Of a DNA stretch of 64,000 bases, positions 7,934 to 16,091 are shown piece after piece. Origin of the DNA: AC-32 sp963736055. GTDB lineage: Bacteria > Actinomycetota > Thermoleophilia > Gaiellales > Gaiellaceae. The stretch spans positions 310,001 through 374,000 of the forward strand of contig CAVTNM010000009.1 of assembly GCA_963736055.1 (NCBI GenBank), in the 5' to 3' direction. Numbering within the stretch: the first letter of the stretch is position 1; every line of letters begins with the position of its first letter. Both the position numbers and the translations under genes were made by a program. The notes under the pieces were generated by a model. That model searched no databases. It had not been told where the DNA came from and was given only the letters and a program-made list of their open reading frames with translations.

Positions 7934-8260
7934 CTAGGGCTTCTCGAGCAGCCGAAGCCGGTGCTCGATCTGCGCCACCCGGAGCTCCATTTCCTCGAGC
8001 TCGTCACGCGTCGCGAGCCCGAGCTCGCGGAAGAGCCCGGCGAGCCCGGCGCCCGTCCACTCGTTCAGCCGCACGGTCTCGTTCCGCCAGCGCCCGACGG
8101 CCTCCTCCAAGACCGACTGCGCCTCCTCGCGCCCGATGCCGCCGCGGGCCGAGAACTCCTCTGCCAGCGCATCCGCTCGCTCCGCGGTCAGAGCGACAGC
8201 GCCGACGCCGGCGAGCACGAGCTTCTCGGCGATCTCCCGCAGCTCAGCGCGCTCGGCCAT
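7934..8260 (-). CDS. Phasin-like small helical protein
   Basis: A 108-residue, almost entirely helical protein: ELREIAEKLVLAGVGAVALTAERADALAEEF, a Gly-rich turn (ARGGIGREEAQ), then EEAVGRWRNETVRLNEWTGAG and a C-terminal coiled coil (ELEEMELRVAQIEHRLRLLE). This matches the small phasin/PhaF-like proteins that bind hydrophobic granules or modulate polyhydroxyalkanoate synthesis. No PHA synthase is nearby, so that function is uncertain. It overlaps the end of secDF by 17 bases and precedes the acyltransferase. Confidence 0.65.
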   Translation of the reverse strand: MAERAELREIAEKLVLAGVGAVALTAERADALAEEFSARGGIGREEAQSVLEEAVGRWRNETVRLNEWTGAGLAGLFRELGLATRDELEEMELRVAQIEHRLRLLEKP

Positions 8261-11018
8261 GAGGCCTGGCCCTTCGCCGCTGCCGCCGGCGCTCCCGCTT
8301 CGCCTGCGCGCCGCTGACGGCCCGCTCGGCCGCGGCCACGGGCGAGAGATCCGGCGCAGGCTCGTCGGCGGTGGCCTTCTCGGCGTCCTCGACGAGCTTT
8401 GCCCTTCCTGCGACGCTCGGCTCCGGCTCCTGGCCGATGCGCCTCGCGTACTCCGGCTCGCGCTCCTTCCAGATGGTGAGCAGCGGCGCCGCGATGAAGA
8501 TCGAGGAGTAGGCCCCGGAGGTGATGCCGACGATCAGTGCGAACGCGAAGTCCTTCAGGGTCGCGCCGCCGAAGAGGAACAGCGCCACCACCGGCAGCAG
8601 CGTGATGAACGTCGTCGCCAGCGAGCGGCGGATCGTCTCCCAGAGCGAGACGTTCGCGATCGTCGCGAACGGTGCCCGCCGCATCAGCGGGATGTTCTCG
8701 CGTATGCGGTCGAAGATGATGATCGTGTCGTAGATCGAGTACCCGAGCACGGTCAGCACCGCTGCAACCGTGGAGTTCGACACCTCCCTCCCGATCAGCG
8801 CATAGACCCCGACCGTGATGATGATGTCGTGGATCAGCGCGACGATCACCGGCCCCGCGAACTTGAAGTCGAACCGAATCGCGACGTAGAGGATGATCAG
8901 GAGCAGCGAGAAGAGGATCGCGATGATCGCCGAGCGCGCGATCTGACGCCCGAAGCTCGCCGAGACGGTCTGGATCTGGAAGCTGATGTTCTGCCCGAAC
9001 CGCTCCTTGATGTCGTTCGAGAGCGCCGTCGTCTTGCCTTCGCTCAATGTCGGCAGCCGGAGCTGGAAGCTCTTGTACTGGTCGCCGTTGACGGCAGTGC
9101 CGCGCCCCTGGACGACCGGCTCCTTCCCGAAATTCGACGCCTGAGTGCGCACCTCGGACAGCGAGACGGGCTTGTCGGTCACGAACGTGACCTGGGTGCC
9201 GCCCTTGAAGTCGATGCCGAGGTTGAGCCCCCTCACCGCGAGCGCGCCGATCGAGATGGCGACCACCACACCGGAGATCGCGAGCCAGGTGTAGCGCCGC
9301 CTCATGAAGTCGATCTGGAGCCACCTGCCCGACTGCTGCCCCGCGGCGCCCATGAAGCGCGGGTTCTCGAACCAGCTGAAGCCGGCGAGCAGGCCGAGCA
9401 TCGCGCGCGTCGCCGCGACCGCGGTCACGAGCGAGATCACGGTGCCGATCATCAGCATCAGCGCGAAGCCCTTCACACCCGCTGTCGCGACCGCGAACAG
9501 CACCAGCGCGGTGATCACCGTGACCACGTTCGCGTCGATGATCGTGTGGAAGCCCTTGGCATAGCCGGCCGAGATCGATGCGCGCACGGACTTCCCGGAC
9601 CGCACTTCTTCCTTGATGCGTTCGAAGATGACCACGTTCGCGTCGGCGGCGACTCCGATCGTGAGAATTAAGCCGGCGAAGCCGGGCAGCGTCAGCGTGA
9701 CGCCGAAGATCAGGATCGCCGCGTAGAGGAAGGCCGCGTAGATCCCGAGGCCGATCACCGCGACGACCCCGAGGAAGCGGTAGAGGACGAGCAGGAAGAG
9801 CGCCACGACGAGCAGGCCGATCAGGGCGGCGGTCTTGGCCTCGCGCAGTGAGTCCTTGCCGAGCGTGGCCGAGACGTCGGTGCGCTCGATCTGCTCGAAC
9901 TTCACCGGCAGGGCACCGGTCTGGAGCACGAGCGCCAGGTCCTTCGCCTCGCCGAAGCTGGTGATGTTGGAGATCTCGGCGCCGGTCCCCGTCGGGTCGA
10001 TCCCGTCCGGGTTCTGCTTGTAGTCGATGTACGGCGTCGACTTGAGCTCGCCGTCGAGCACGATCGCGAAGTGCTGGGCGTACTGGGTGATGGTGTTCAG
10101 GTCGTTCGCGCCACCCTGGCCGGCGGCCGTCGCCTTGGCGGAGCCCCGGATCGCCTCTTCCCGGGTGATGTCGTGGAACTTCTTCGCGCCCTCGCCGCTG
10201 AAGCCGAGGCGGACGACGTTGCCCTGGCCGGAGGTGCTGATGTCGGCCGAGATGTCGGAGAGCTTCAGGTCGGCGCCTGTGGCCTCCGGGACCGGGTCCG
10301 TCGGATTGTCGGGATCGAACTTGAACAGGTAGTAGACGGTCGCTGCTGTCGTGGCGTTGGTGACCCCGGGGCAGCCGGTGGCCGTCTGGCAGCTGACGAC
10401 CGTCATCTTCGGCGGCACCGCGAGCACCTTCATGCCCTCCGGCACCTTCCCCTTGAACCTGGGCGTGTCGAGCAGCTTCTGCTGCGTCTCCTCCGGGCCG
10501 GCGACCAGCCTCTTGGTCTTCGGGTTGAACAGGTAGAAGGCGGTCGGCGTTCCCTTCTTCGCGTCGACCTGTACCTGGTTCAGCAGGTTGAACAGGCTCG
10601 GGTTCGCGATCACGTTCCCGGCGCCGTCGGTCGAGGGGCCCGCGACGTCGTTCTCCAGGTCGTAGAACTGCAGCTGTGCGGTCTTGCCGATGATCTGCGC
10701 CGCCTTGCCGGCGTCGTGCACGCCGGCGAGCTGGATCACGATCTGGTTCTTGCCCTGCTTGCGGATCTCGGGCTCGGCGACGCCCAGCTTGTCGATGCGG
10801 CTGCGCATGATCGAGATCGAGCGCTCCATGCACGCCGAGTCGCAGTTCTTCCCCTTCGGCGGCACCGCCTTGAGCACTACCTCGAGGCCGCCCTGGAGGT
10901 CCAGGCCGAGCGTGACCTTCTTGTGCACGGGCGAGCCCGGGATGGCAAGCGCGAGCACGCCGGCGAGCGCCACCGCGATCAGGCCGACCAGGATCAGATA
11001 TGAACGTCTGTTGGACAC
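8244..11018 (-). CDS. secDF: Protein-export membrane protein SecDF (SecD-SecF fusion)
   Basis: A 924-residue fusion of SecD (about 1-520) and SecF (about 550-850) that uses the proton-motive force to pull preproteins through SecYEG. SecD shows LGLDLQGG near residue 38, the periplasmic P1 domain, and the TM4 signature GVAADANVVIFERIKEE. SecF shows GIDFKGGTQV and GYSIYDTIIIFDRIREN. About twelve transmembrane helices are expected. The basic, Arg-rich C-terminus is probably cytosolic. It sits after queA-tgt-yajC, the classical order, although 440 bases and a plus-strand small gene separate it from yajC. Confidence 0.96.
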   Translation of the reverse strand: MSNRRSYLILVGLIAVALAGVLALAIPGSPVHKKVTLGLDLQGGLEVVLKAVPPKGKNCDSACMERSISIMRSRIDKLGVAEPEIRKQGKNQIVIQLAGVHDAGKAAQIIGKTAQLQFYDLENDVAGPSTDGAGNVIANPSLFNLLNQVQVDAKKGTPTAFYLFNPKTKRLVAGPEETQQKLLDTPRFKGKVPEGMKVLAVPPKMTVVSCQTATGCPGVTNATTAATVYYLFKFDPDNPTDPVPEATGADLKLSDISADISTSGQGNVVRLGFSGEGAKKFHDITREEAIRGSAKATAAGQGGANDLNTITQYAQHFAIVLDGELKSTPYIDYKQNPDGIDPTGTGAEISNITSFGEAKDLALVLQTGALPVKFEQIERTDVSATLGKDSLREAKTAALIGLLVVALFLLVLYRFLGVVAVIGLGIYAAFLYAAILIFGVTLTLPGFAGLILTIGVAADANVVIFERIKEEVRSGKSVRASISAGYAKGFHTIIDANVVTVITALVLFAVATAGVKGFALMLMIGTVISLVTAVAATRAMLGLLAGFSWFENPRFMGAAGQQSGRWLQIDFMRRRYTWLAISGVVVAISIGALAVRGLNLGIDFKGGTQVTFVTDKPVSLSEVRTQASNFGKEPVVQGRGTAVNGDQYKSFQLRLPTLSEGKTTALSNDIKERFGQNISFQIQTVSASFGRQIARSAIIAILFSLLLIILYVAIRFDFKFAGPVIVALIHDIIITVGVYALIGREVSNSTVAAVLTVLGYSIYDTIIIFDRIRENIPLMRRAPFATIANVSLWETIRRSLATTFITLLPVVALFLFGGATLKDFAFALIVGITSGAYSSIFIAAPLLTIWKEREPEYARRIGQEPEPSVAGRAKLVEDAEKATADEPAPDLSPVAAAERAVSGAQAKRERRRQRRRARPHGRAR

Positions 11019-11216
11019 GCGAGGAAGTCCGGGAAGATTAGCTTGGCGTCAGGTTAGTCGGGCCTGACTCAAACAGGGTGATTTCGTGCCGTCTCTGGCC
11101 CTGAGGTCTGCTCAGATTCTCCCCGGCCAGTAGAAACTCCTTGCGGGTGTGTGGTTGCAGGCCTGGTAGCAGATGATGCATAGTTGGCCGCCCATACGCA
11201 TCTTGGAGGTTGGAAC

Positions 11217-11369
11217 ATGAAAATCGCTGCCGCTATCGTGGTCGGGGCAGCCGCCGGTGTCGCATCCGTGCTTGCCTACCATCGGCTCACAAGCGACTCC
11301 CAGGCTCCCGGTCCGCCTCCAGGGCCAGGTGTGGAGCCCGAGCACACCACGGCACACACGCACGCGTAA
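11217..11369 (+). CDS. 50-residue single-pass membrane peptide, unknown
   Basis: The peptide begins MKIAAAIVVGAAAGVASVLAY and continues into a Pro/Gly/His-rich tail ending HTTAHTHA. It has one N-terminal transmembrane helix or signal anchor, with a tail that could bind metal through its histidines. A strong TTGGAGG ribosome-binding site lies 7 bases before the ATG, which argues for real translation. It lies on the opposite strand between yajC and secDF. I know of no family for it. Confidence 0.5.
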   Translation: MKIAAAIVVGAAAGVASVLAYHRLTSDSQAPGPPPGPGVEPEHTTAHTHA

Positions 11370-11456
11370 TCCCCTCCGAGTCGTGGGGGCTCAGACCGTC
11401 GCGGCGCGTGAGTGAGGCTCAGTAAAAGAAGCCGGTAGCACGCGCCGCCGAAGCGG

Positions 11457-11771
11457 TTAGCTTTCGTTCGGCGAGATTGGCTCGCCCCCGTCCTGGGCGC
11501 TCGCCTCCTCGGCCGGTTCCTCCGCGCTGCCCGCGGCGGCCACCGCGCGCCGGTCGACTCGAACCAGCGTCCCGGGGGCGATCTCGACGTGGACGATGTC
11601 CCCTTCGATCGCCTTGATCGTGCCGTGGATGCCGCCGGCGGTCAGGATCTCGTCGCCCGAGCGAAGAGTGTCCTGCATCTGCGCCTGCTGGGCTGCGCGC
11701 CTCCGCTGCGGCCGGATCAACAGCAGCCACATCAGCGCGAACAGCGCGACGATCACGATCACGTAACCCAC
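11457..11771 (-). CDS. yajC: Preprotein translocase subunit YajC
   Basis: A 104-residue protein with one N-terminal transmembrane helix (VIVIVALFALMWLLLIRPQRRR) and the conserved cytosolic SH3-like part DTLRSGDEILTAGGIHGTIKAIEGDIVHVEI. YajC associates with SecDF in the inner membrane. Its start overlaps the end of tgt by 13 bases. The acidic Ser/Glu-rich C-terminus is variable in the family. secDF is the next minus-strand gene. Confidence 0.95.
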   Translation of the reverse strand: MGYVIVIVALFALMWLLLIRPQRRRAAQQAQMQDTLRSGDEILTAGGIHGTIKAIEGDIVHVEIAPGTLVRVDRRAVAAAGSAEEPAEEASAQDGGEPISPNES

Positions 11772-12886
11772 GTTGCCTCCTCCGGAGCCGCGTTGAGCCG
11801 GGCCAGCGCCTCCTCCTTGTACTCACGTAGCTCGCCCCCTTCGATCGCGGCGCGCGCGCCGGCGACGAGGTCGAGCACGAAGCGAAGATTATGCAGGCTG
11901 AGGAGCCGCGGCCCGAGAATTTCCTGCTGGTTGAACAGGTGGCGGATGTACGCGCGCGAGAACCTCGTGCACGCGGGGCAGGCACAGCTCTCGTCGAGCG
12001 GACGGGGATCGCGGGCGAAGCGGGCGTTCTTGAGGTTCAGCTGACCCTCCCAGGTGAGCGCCGAGCCGGTGCGCGCGTTCCTCGTCGGGAGCACGCAGTC
12101 GAACATGTCGATCCCGTGCTCGATCACCTCGAGAATCCCGGCCGGGTCGCCGATGCCCATGAAGTAGCGCGGCCGGTCGCGCGGCAGCAGGTCGGCCGCC
12201 CAGGCGGTGGTCTCGAACATCAGCTCGCGCGGCTCGCCGATCGCGAGACCTCCGAGCGCGTAGCCGTCGAAGCCGAGCGCCACGATCTCCTCGACTGAGC
12301 GCATGCGCAGCTCGGGATCGGTGGCACCCTGGGCGATGCCGAAGAGCAACTGGCCGGGCGCGCGCTCCGCCTCGCGCTGGCGTGCCGCCCAGCGTGTGGT
12401 CAAGCCGACGGCCTGCTCGAGCTCGGCGCGCGGCACATCCGGCGGAGGCACGACGTCCAGGCACATCGCGATGTCCGAGCCGAGGAGGGCCTGGACGCGG
12501 GCTGCGTGCTCGGGCGTGAAGCGCGCGAGCTCGCCGTCGTAGACCGACCGGAAGGTGACGCCCTCCTCGTCCTGCTTGACGATCGTGTGACGCAGCGAGA
12601 AGACCTGGAAGCCGCCGGAGTCGGTCAGGATCGGGCCGTCCCAGCCCATGAAGGAGTGCAGGCCGCCCAGCTCCGCGATCAGGTCGGGGCCCGGGCGGAA
12701 ATGCAGGTGGTACGTGTTGGAGAGCAGGATCTCGGCGCCAAGAGAACGGAGCTCGTCGGGGTCGACGCCCTTGACGGTGGCCTTCGTCCCGACGGGCATG
12801 AACGCCGGCGTTCGGAGCTCGCCGTGCGCCGTGGTCAGGACCCCGGTGCGCGCGCTCCCGTCGGTTGCTTCGAGCCGGAAGCTCAT
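11759..12886 (-). CDS. tgt: Queuine/preQ1 tRNA-ribosyltransferase Tgt
   Basis: A 375-residue tRNA-guanine transglycosylase that exchanges G34 of GUN-anticodon tRNAs for preQ1. Visible motifs are SGGFQVFSL near the N-terminus, the catalytic region LAIGEPRELM and DCVLPTRNARTG (nucleophile Asp), and the zinc site CxCxxC at CACPAC with a downstream His (LHNLRF). The start overlaps queA by ATGA. Together with QueA and with QueG at 29.8-30.8 kb, the base-insertion half of queuosine synthesis is present. Confidence 0.97.
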   Translation of the reverse strand: MSFRLEATDGSARTGVLTTAHGELRTPAFMPVGTKATVKGVDPDELRSLGAEILLSNTYHLHFRPGPDLIAELGGLHSFMGWDGPILTDSGGFQVFSLRHTIVKQDEEGVTFRSVYDGELARFTPEHAARVQALLGSDIAMCLDVVPPPDVPRAELEQAVGLTTRWAARQREAERAPGQLLFGIAQGATDPELRMRSVEEIVALGFDGYALGGLAIGEPRELMFETTAWAADLLPRDRPRYFMGIGDPAGILEVIEHGIDMFDCVLPTRNARTGSALTWEGQLNLKNARFARDPRPLDESCACPACTRFSRAYIRHLFNQQEILGPRLLSLHNLRFVLDLVAGARAAIEGGELREYKEEALARLNAAPEEATWVT

Positions 12887-13827
12887 CGCAGCAGCATCGC
12901 GTCGCCGAAGGAGTAGAAGCGGTAGCGCTCGTCGATCGCCGTGCGGTAGAGGCGGCGCGTCTCCTCCACGCCCGCGAAGGCCATCACGAGCGCGAGCAGC
13001 GTCGAGCGGGGCAGGTGGAAGTTCGTCAGCAGCGAGTCGACGCGGCGGAACTCGAAACCGGGCGTGACAAAGAGATCGGTGCGGCCCTCGAGCGGAGCGC
13101 CGCGGGCGACCGATTCGAGCACTCGCACCGTGGTGGTCCCGACGGCGAGAACGGACGGCGCGGCGGCGATCCGCGCCCAGGCGGCCGGCGCGACCTCGTA
13201 ACGCTCGCTGTGCATCTCGTGCTCTGCGAGCTCGTCGGCGGCCACGGGCCTGAAGGTGTCGAGGCCGACGTGAAGTGTGACTGTCTCGACGTCGAGACCG
13301 GCGAGTAGCTCCTGCGTGAAGTGCAAGCCGGCCGTCGGGGCGGCGGCCGAGCCCTCGTGCGCGGCGTAGACCGTCTGGTAGCGCTCCGGATCGTCGAGCG
13401 GCTCGGTGATGTAGGGCGGGAGCGGCGCCTCGCCGGCCGGCGCGCCGTCGAGCCGCAGCCTCCAGCGGCCCTCGCCGAGCGCCTCCAAGAGCTCGACCCG
13501 CCCGAGGCGCTGGCCCGCCCGCAGCTTGCGCGAGGGGCGGGCGAGACCCTCCCAGGTGCCGTTCTCGCCCAGACGCTCCAGCAGGAGCACCTCCGCGTCT
13601 CCCCCGCCGGGCCGCTCGAGCCGCAACCTTGCCGGGAGCACCCGCGTGTCGTTGACGACAACGAGCGTTCCTTCGGGCAGCTCCTCCGGGAGCTCGTCGA
13701 ATCGCCGGTGCCGGGTCGCGCCCGTTGCTCGGTCGTGGACGAGGAGCCGCGAATGGTCACGGCGCCTCACCGGGCGCTGCGCGATCAGCCCGGGAGGCAG
13801 CTCGTAGTCGAGCTCGGTCGACTTCAT
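12883..13827 (-). CDS. queA: S-adenosylmethionine:tRNA ribosyltransferase-isomerase QueA
   Basis: A 314-residue enzyme that transfers and isomerises the ribosyl group of SAM onto preQ1-tRNA to give epoxyqueuosine. Family landmarks: DYELPPGLIAQRP at the start, VVVNDTRVLPARL, PTAGLHFT, VTLHVGLDTFRPV, GTTTVRVLE and LLTNFHLPRSTLL. It is slightly short (usual about 340) but no block is missing. A TAGCGT -10 box ends 9 bases before the ATG, so it probably starts the queA-tgt-yajC transcript with almost no leader. Confidence 0.97.
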   Translation of the reverse strand: MKSTELDYELPPGLIAQRPVRRRDHSRLLVHDRATGATRHRRFDELPEELPEGTLVVVNDTRVLPARLRLERPGGGDAEVLLLERLGENGTWEGLARPSRKLRAGQRLGRVELLEALGEGRWRLRLDGAPAGEAPLPPYITEPLDDPERYQTVYAAHEGSAAAPTAGLHFTQELLAGLDVETVTLHVGLDTFRPVAADELAEHEMHSERYEVAPAAWARIAAAPSVLAVGTTTVRVLESVARGAPLEGRTDLFVTPGFEFRRVDSLLTNFHLPRSTLLALVMAFAGVEETRRLYRTAIDERYRFYSFGDAMLLR

Positions 13828-13854
13828 CCGACAGGAACGCTACCGTTGGCGCCC
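13828..13854. promoter_or_regulatory. Divergent promoter with overlapping -10 boxes (queA / coiled-coil gene)
   Basis: Only 27 bases separate the two ATGs. On the minus strand TAGCGT (13842-13837) lies 9 bases before queA. On the plus strand TACCGT (13841-13846) lies 8 bases before the coiled-coil gene. The two boxes share the central TA, so the promoters probably exclude each other and both mRNAs would start at or next to the start codon. Confidence 0.55.
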
Positions 13855-14301
13855 ATGACTGACGACGCGATCGACAGGGCGCGAGAGCGCCTCCGCGAAG
13901 CGGCCGAAGGCCGGCCCGACGCAGCCGCGGTCGACGCCGCGCTCGAGCGGGCTCGCGCCCAGGTCGAGGAGCTTGCCCAGGCGGCCGCGAGCCTGGAGGC
14001 GACGATCCCGGCGAAGGTCGAGCATGCGGTTCAGGACGGCCTCCGTGCGCAGGTACAGCCGGTCGGCCGCAACCTCGCCGAGATCCGGGGGCTCATGAAC
14101 CAGGTGATCCGCCGGCTCGAGCGGGTCGAGGGAGACTTGCTCTCCGAGCGCCACGCCCGCATCGACGACCTCGCCCTGCAGGTCGACCTGATCACCTCCG
14201 GCTGGAAGTCGGTCAACGACCGCCTCGCGAGCCTGGAGCACACGATCCAGACCGGCGAGGGCGCGATCGTCTACCGCATCGAAGAGCGCCGCGCCGGCTG
14301 A
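13855..14301 (+). CDS. Coiled-coil protein, function unknown
   Basis: A 148-residue hydrophilic protein that is nearly all helix, with long heptad-like segments (RARERLREAAE, ERARAQVEELAQAAASLEATIPAKVEHAVQDGLR, IRGLMNQVIRRLERVEGDLLSERHARIDDLALQVDLI). No signal peptide or membrane segment. I do not recognise a family. The leaderless-type ATG at 13855 is preferred to longer readings because of the -10 box. The gene converges with the flippase-like gene, overlapping it by 31 bases. Confidence 0.72.
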   Translation: MTDDAIDRARERLREAAEGRPDAAAVDAALERARAQVEELAQAAASLEATIPAKVEHAVQDGLRAQVQPVGRNLAEIRGLMNQVIRRLERVEGDLLSERHARIDDLALQVDLITSGWKSVNDRLASLEHTIQTGEGAIVYRIEERRAG

Positions 14302-15176
14302 CGCCGCTCCAGCGCTAGCTCGACCCCGAGCCCGACCAGCCCGAGCGCGACCGCGAACCAGAGCGTCGCGAGCCTGATCAGTACCGTCCCGGCGACCGCC
14401 GCGGCCTTGGACGCGTCGCCGAGCACCTGAATCAGGCCGGTCATGCTCGTCTCGGCGACCCCGAGGCCCCCGGGCAAGAGCGAGAGCGCGCCCGCGAGGC
14501 TGCCGAGCGAGAACACGATGACCGTGTCTGCGAGCGAGAGGTCGAGCCGCAGCCCCCGGACGCAGACGTAGGCGGCGAGGCACTCGAAGAACCAGGAGGC
14601 CGCGGACAGTGCCGTCATCCCGAGAAGCAGCGGCGTCTCCAGCAGTGCGCGGGCCGCCTCCGGCGCCTCTCCGAGCCCGGCGAAGCGCTCCGGCAGCGAG
14701 CTGCGCACGACGAGGACTGTCGCGGCGACGCCTCCCACCGCGAGCGCGATCAACGGCCAGCGCTCGGTGCCGGCCCCGGCCGCGAGCGCGAGCACCACCA
14801 CACCGGTCGCGTCGGTCACGCGCTCGGCCAGCACGATCGGAACCGAGCGGCGCACCGGGACGTCGAAGCCGCGCTTCAGCAGCACGCACTTGAGAACCTC
14901 CCCGAGCTTCGCCGGCGTGATCGTCGCCGACAGCCCCGCCACGAAGATGGCGAAGCTGCGGCCCGTGGGCACGTCGATCGCGAGCCGGTCGAGGTAACGC
15001 TGCCAGCGCCAGAAGCGGAGCAGGTAGTTCAACGCCGTCAGCGCCAACGCCAGTGGGAAGAGCTCCCAGCGGAAGCTCCCCAGCTCCGCCCGCACCTTGC
15101 CGAAGTCGGCGTACAGCCCGAGCCCCACGGCCACGGCCACCGTGAGGGCGATGACAAGAAGAATGCCGCGTTTCAG
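14271..15176 (-). CDS. Flippase-like membrane protein (lysylphosphatidylglycerol synthase TM-region family), CTG start proposed
   Basis: About 301 residues with eight or so hydrophobic helices. It shows the family landmarks NYLLRFWRWQRYLD, GLSATITPAKLGEVLKCVLLKR and LLPGGLGVAETSMTGLI. The UPF0104/AglD-like family is thought to move or modify lipid-linked substrates. No ATG, GTG or TTG lies near the natural N-terminus. The only candidate giving the expected N-terminus (LKRGILLVIALTVAVAVG) is CTG at 15176, which overlaps the UbiA stop as CTGA, mirroring the GTGA couplings elsewhere. Operon partner of UbiA. Confidence 0.78.
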   Translation of the reverse strand: MKRGILLVIALTVAVAVGLGLYADFGKVRAELGSFRWELFPLALALTALNYLLRFWRWQRYLDRLAIDVPTGRSFAIFVAGLSATITPAKLGEVLKCVLLKRGFDVPVRRSVPIVLAERVTDATGVVVLALAAGAGTERWPLIALAVGGVAATVLVVRSSLPERFAGLGEAPEAARALLETPLLLGMTALSAASWFFECLAAYVCVRGLRLDLSLADTVIVFSLGSLAGALSLLPGGLGVAETSMTGLIQVLGDASKAAAVAGTVLIRLATLWFAVALGLVGLGVELALERRQPARRSSMR

Positions 15177-16075
15177 GTCAGCGCGAGGATCACGGCCGCG
15201 GTCGCGATCCAGCCGGCCACCGCGAGGATGATCGGGACGTCGGTGAGGAGCACCTGCTCCGGCTCCTCGCCCACGTCGTCCCGGTGGACGAGCAGCAGGT
15301 AGCGGAAGACCCCGAAGATCACGAACGGGACCGTCGCGAGCAGGGCCTTCGAGTCGCGCGCGGTCAGCGTGTAGACCGAATAGGCGAGCACGGTCGACGA
15401 GGCGACGATCGCGACGAGCTGGTCGACGAGCTCGAGCGAGTAGCCCTCGAGCACCGGCCGGCCCGGCGCCTGCCTCGCCCCGACGAGCACGAGCTCCCCG
15501 CGGCGCTTCGCCAACGCGAGGAAGAGCGCGAGCAGCGCCGTGCAGAGCAGCAGCCACGGCGAGATGCGAACGTCGACCGCGGCCGCTCCCGCCGCGGCCC
15601 GGATCACGAAGAGCGCACCGATCGCCAGGACGTCCAGCAGCACGACGTGCTTGAGCAGCAGCGTGTAGGCGGCCTGGAGCCCCGCGAAGCCGAGGAGAAA
15701 CAGGACCGAGACCGGCCCGAGCAGCGCTACCAGCACGAAGGCGAGCGCGGACAGCCCCGCCGCAAGCCAGAGCGCGGCCCGCGGCGAGAGCTCCCCGCGC
15801 GCGATCGGCCTGGCCCGCTTGACCGGGTGGAGCCGGTCGTCCTCACGGTCGCGCACGTCGTTGAGCAGGTACGCGGCGCTCGAGATGGCGCAGTAGGCGA
15901 CGAAGGCTGCGCACGCCTCCAGCCAGCGCGACGCATCCCCGAGCTGGGCGGCGAACACGAGCCCGGCGAACACCAGCAGGTTCTTCGACCACTGGCGGGG
16001 GCGCATGGCCACGAGAGCTGCCCGCACGGGCGAGCGACGCTGCGGCAGCTCGACGATCTCGGGAGCGGCGGCCAT
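15173..16075 (-). CDS. UbiA-family prenyltransferase, probably decaprenyl-phosphate phosphoribosyltransferase
   Basis: A 300-residue polytopic membrane protein with the UbiA aspartate motif NDVRDREDDRLHPVKRARPI (about residue 72) and N-terminal MRPRQWSKNLLVFAGLVFA. This layout is typical of the mycobacterial Rv3806c type, which transfers phosphoribose to decaprenyl phosphate for arabinan or ribosyl-lipid synthesis. The ATG at 16075 gives the standard short N-terminus. It lies 16 bases after a histidine kinase gene and overlaps the flippase-like gene. The substrate is inferred from similarity of motif and context. Confidence 0.85.
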   Translation of the reverse strand: MAAAPEIVELPQRRSPVRAALVAMRPRQWSKNLLVFAGLVFAAQLGDASRWLEACAAFVAYCAISSAAYLLNDVRDREDDRLHPVKRARPIARGELSPRAALWLAAGLSALAFVLVALLGPVSVLFLLGFAGLQAAYTLLLKHVVLLDVLAIGALFVIRAAAGAAAVDVRISPWLLLCTALLALFLALAKRRGELVLVGARQAPGRPVLEGYSLELVDQLVAIVASSTVLAYSVYTLTARDSKALLATVPFVIFGVFRYLLLVHRDDVGEEPEQVLLTDVPIILAVAGWIATAAVILALT

Positions 16076-16091
16076 CGAGCGGTGATTCTGA

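Noticed and set aside
8136..9671. Plus-strand 511-codon open frame rich in Arg/Asp
   Set aside because: Antisense shadow of secDF, with no family motif.
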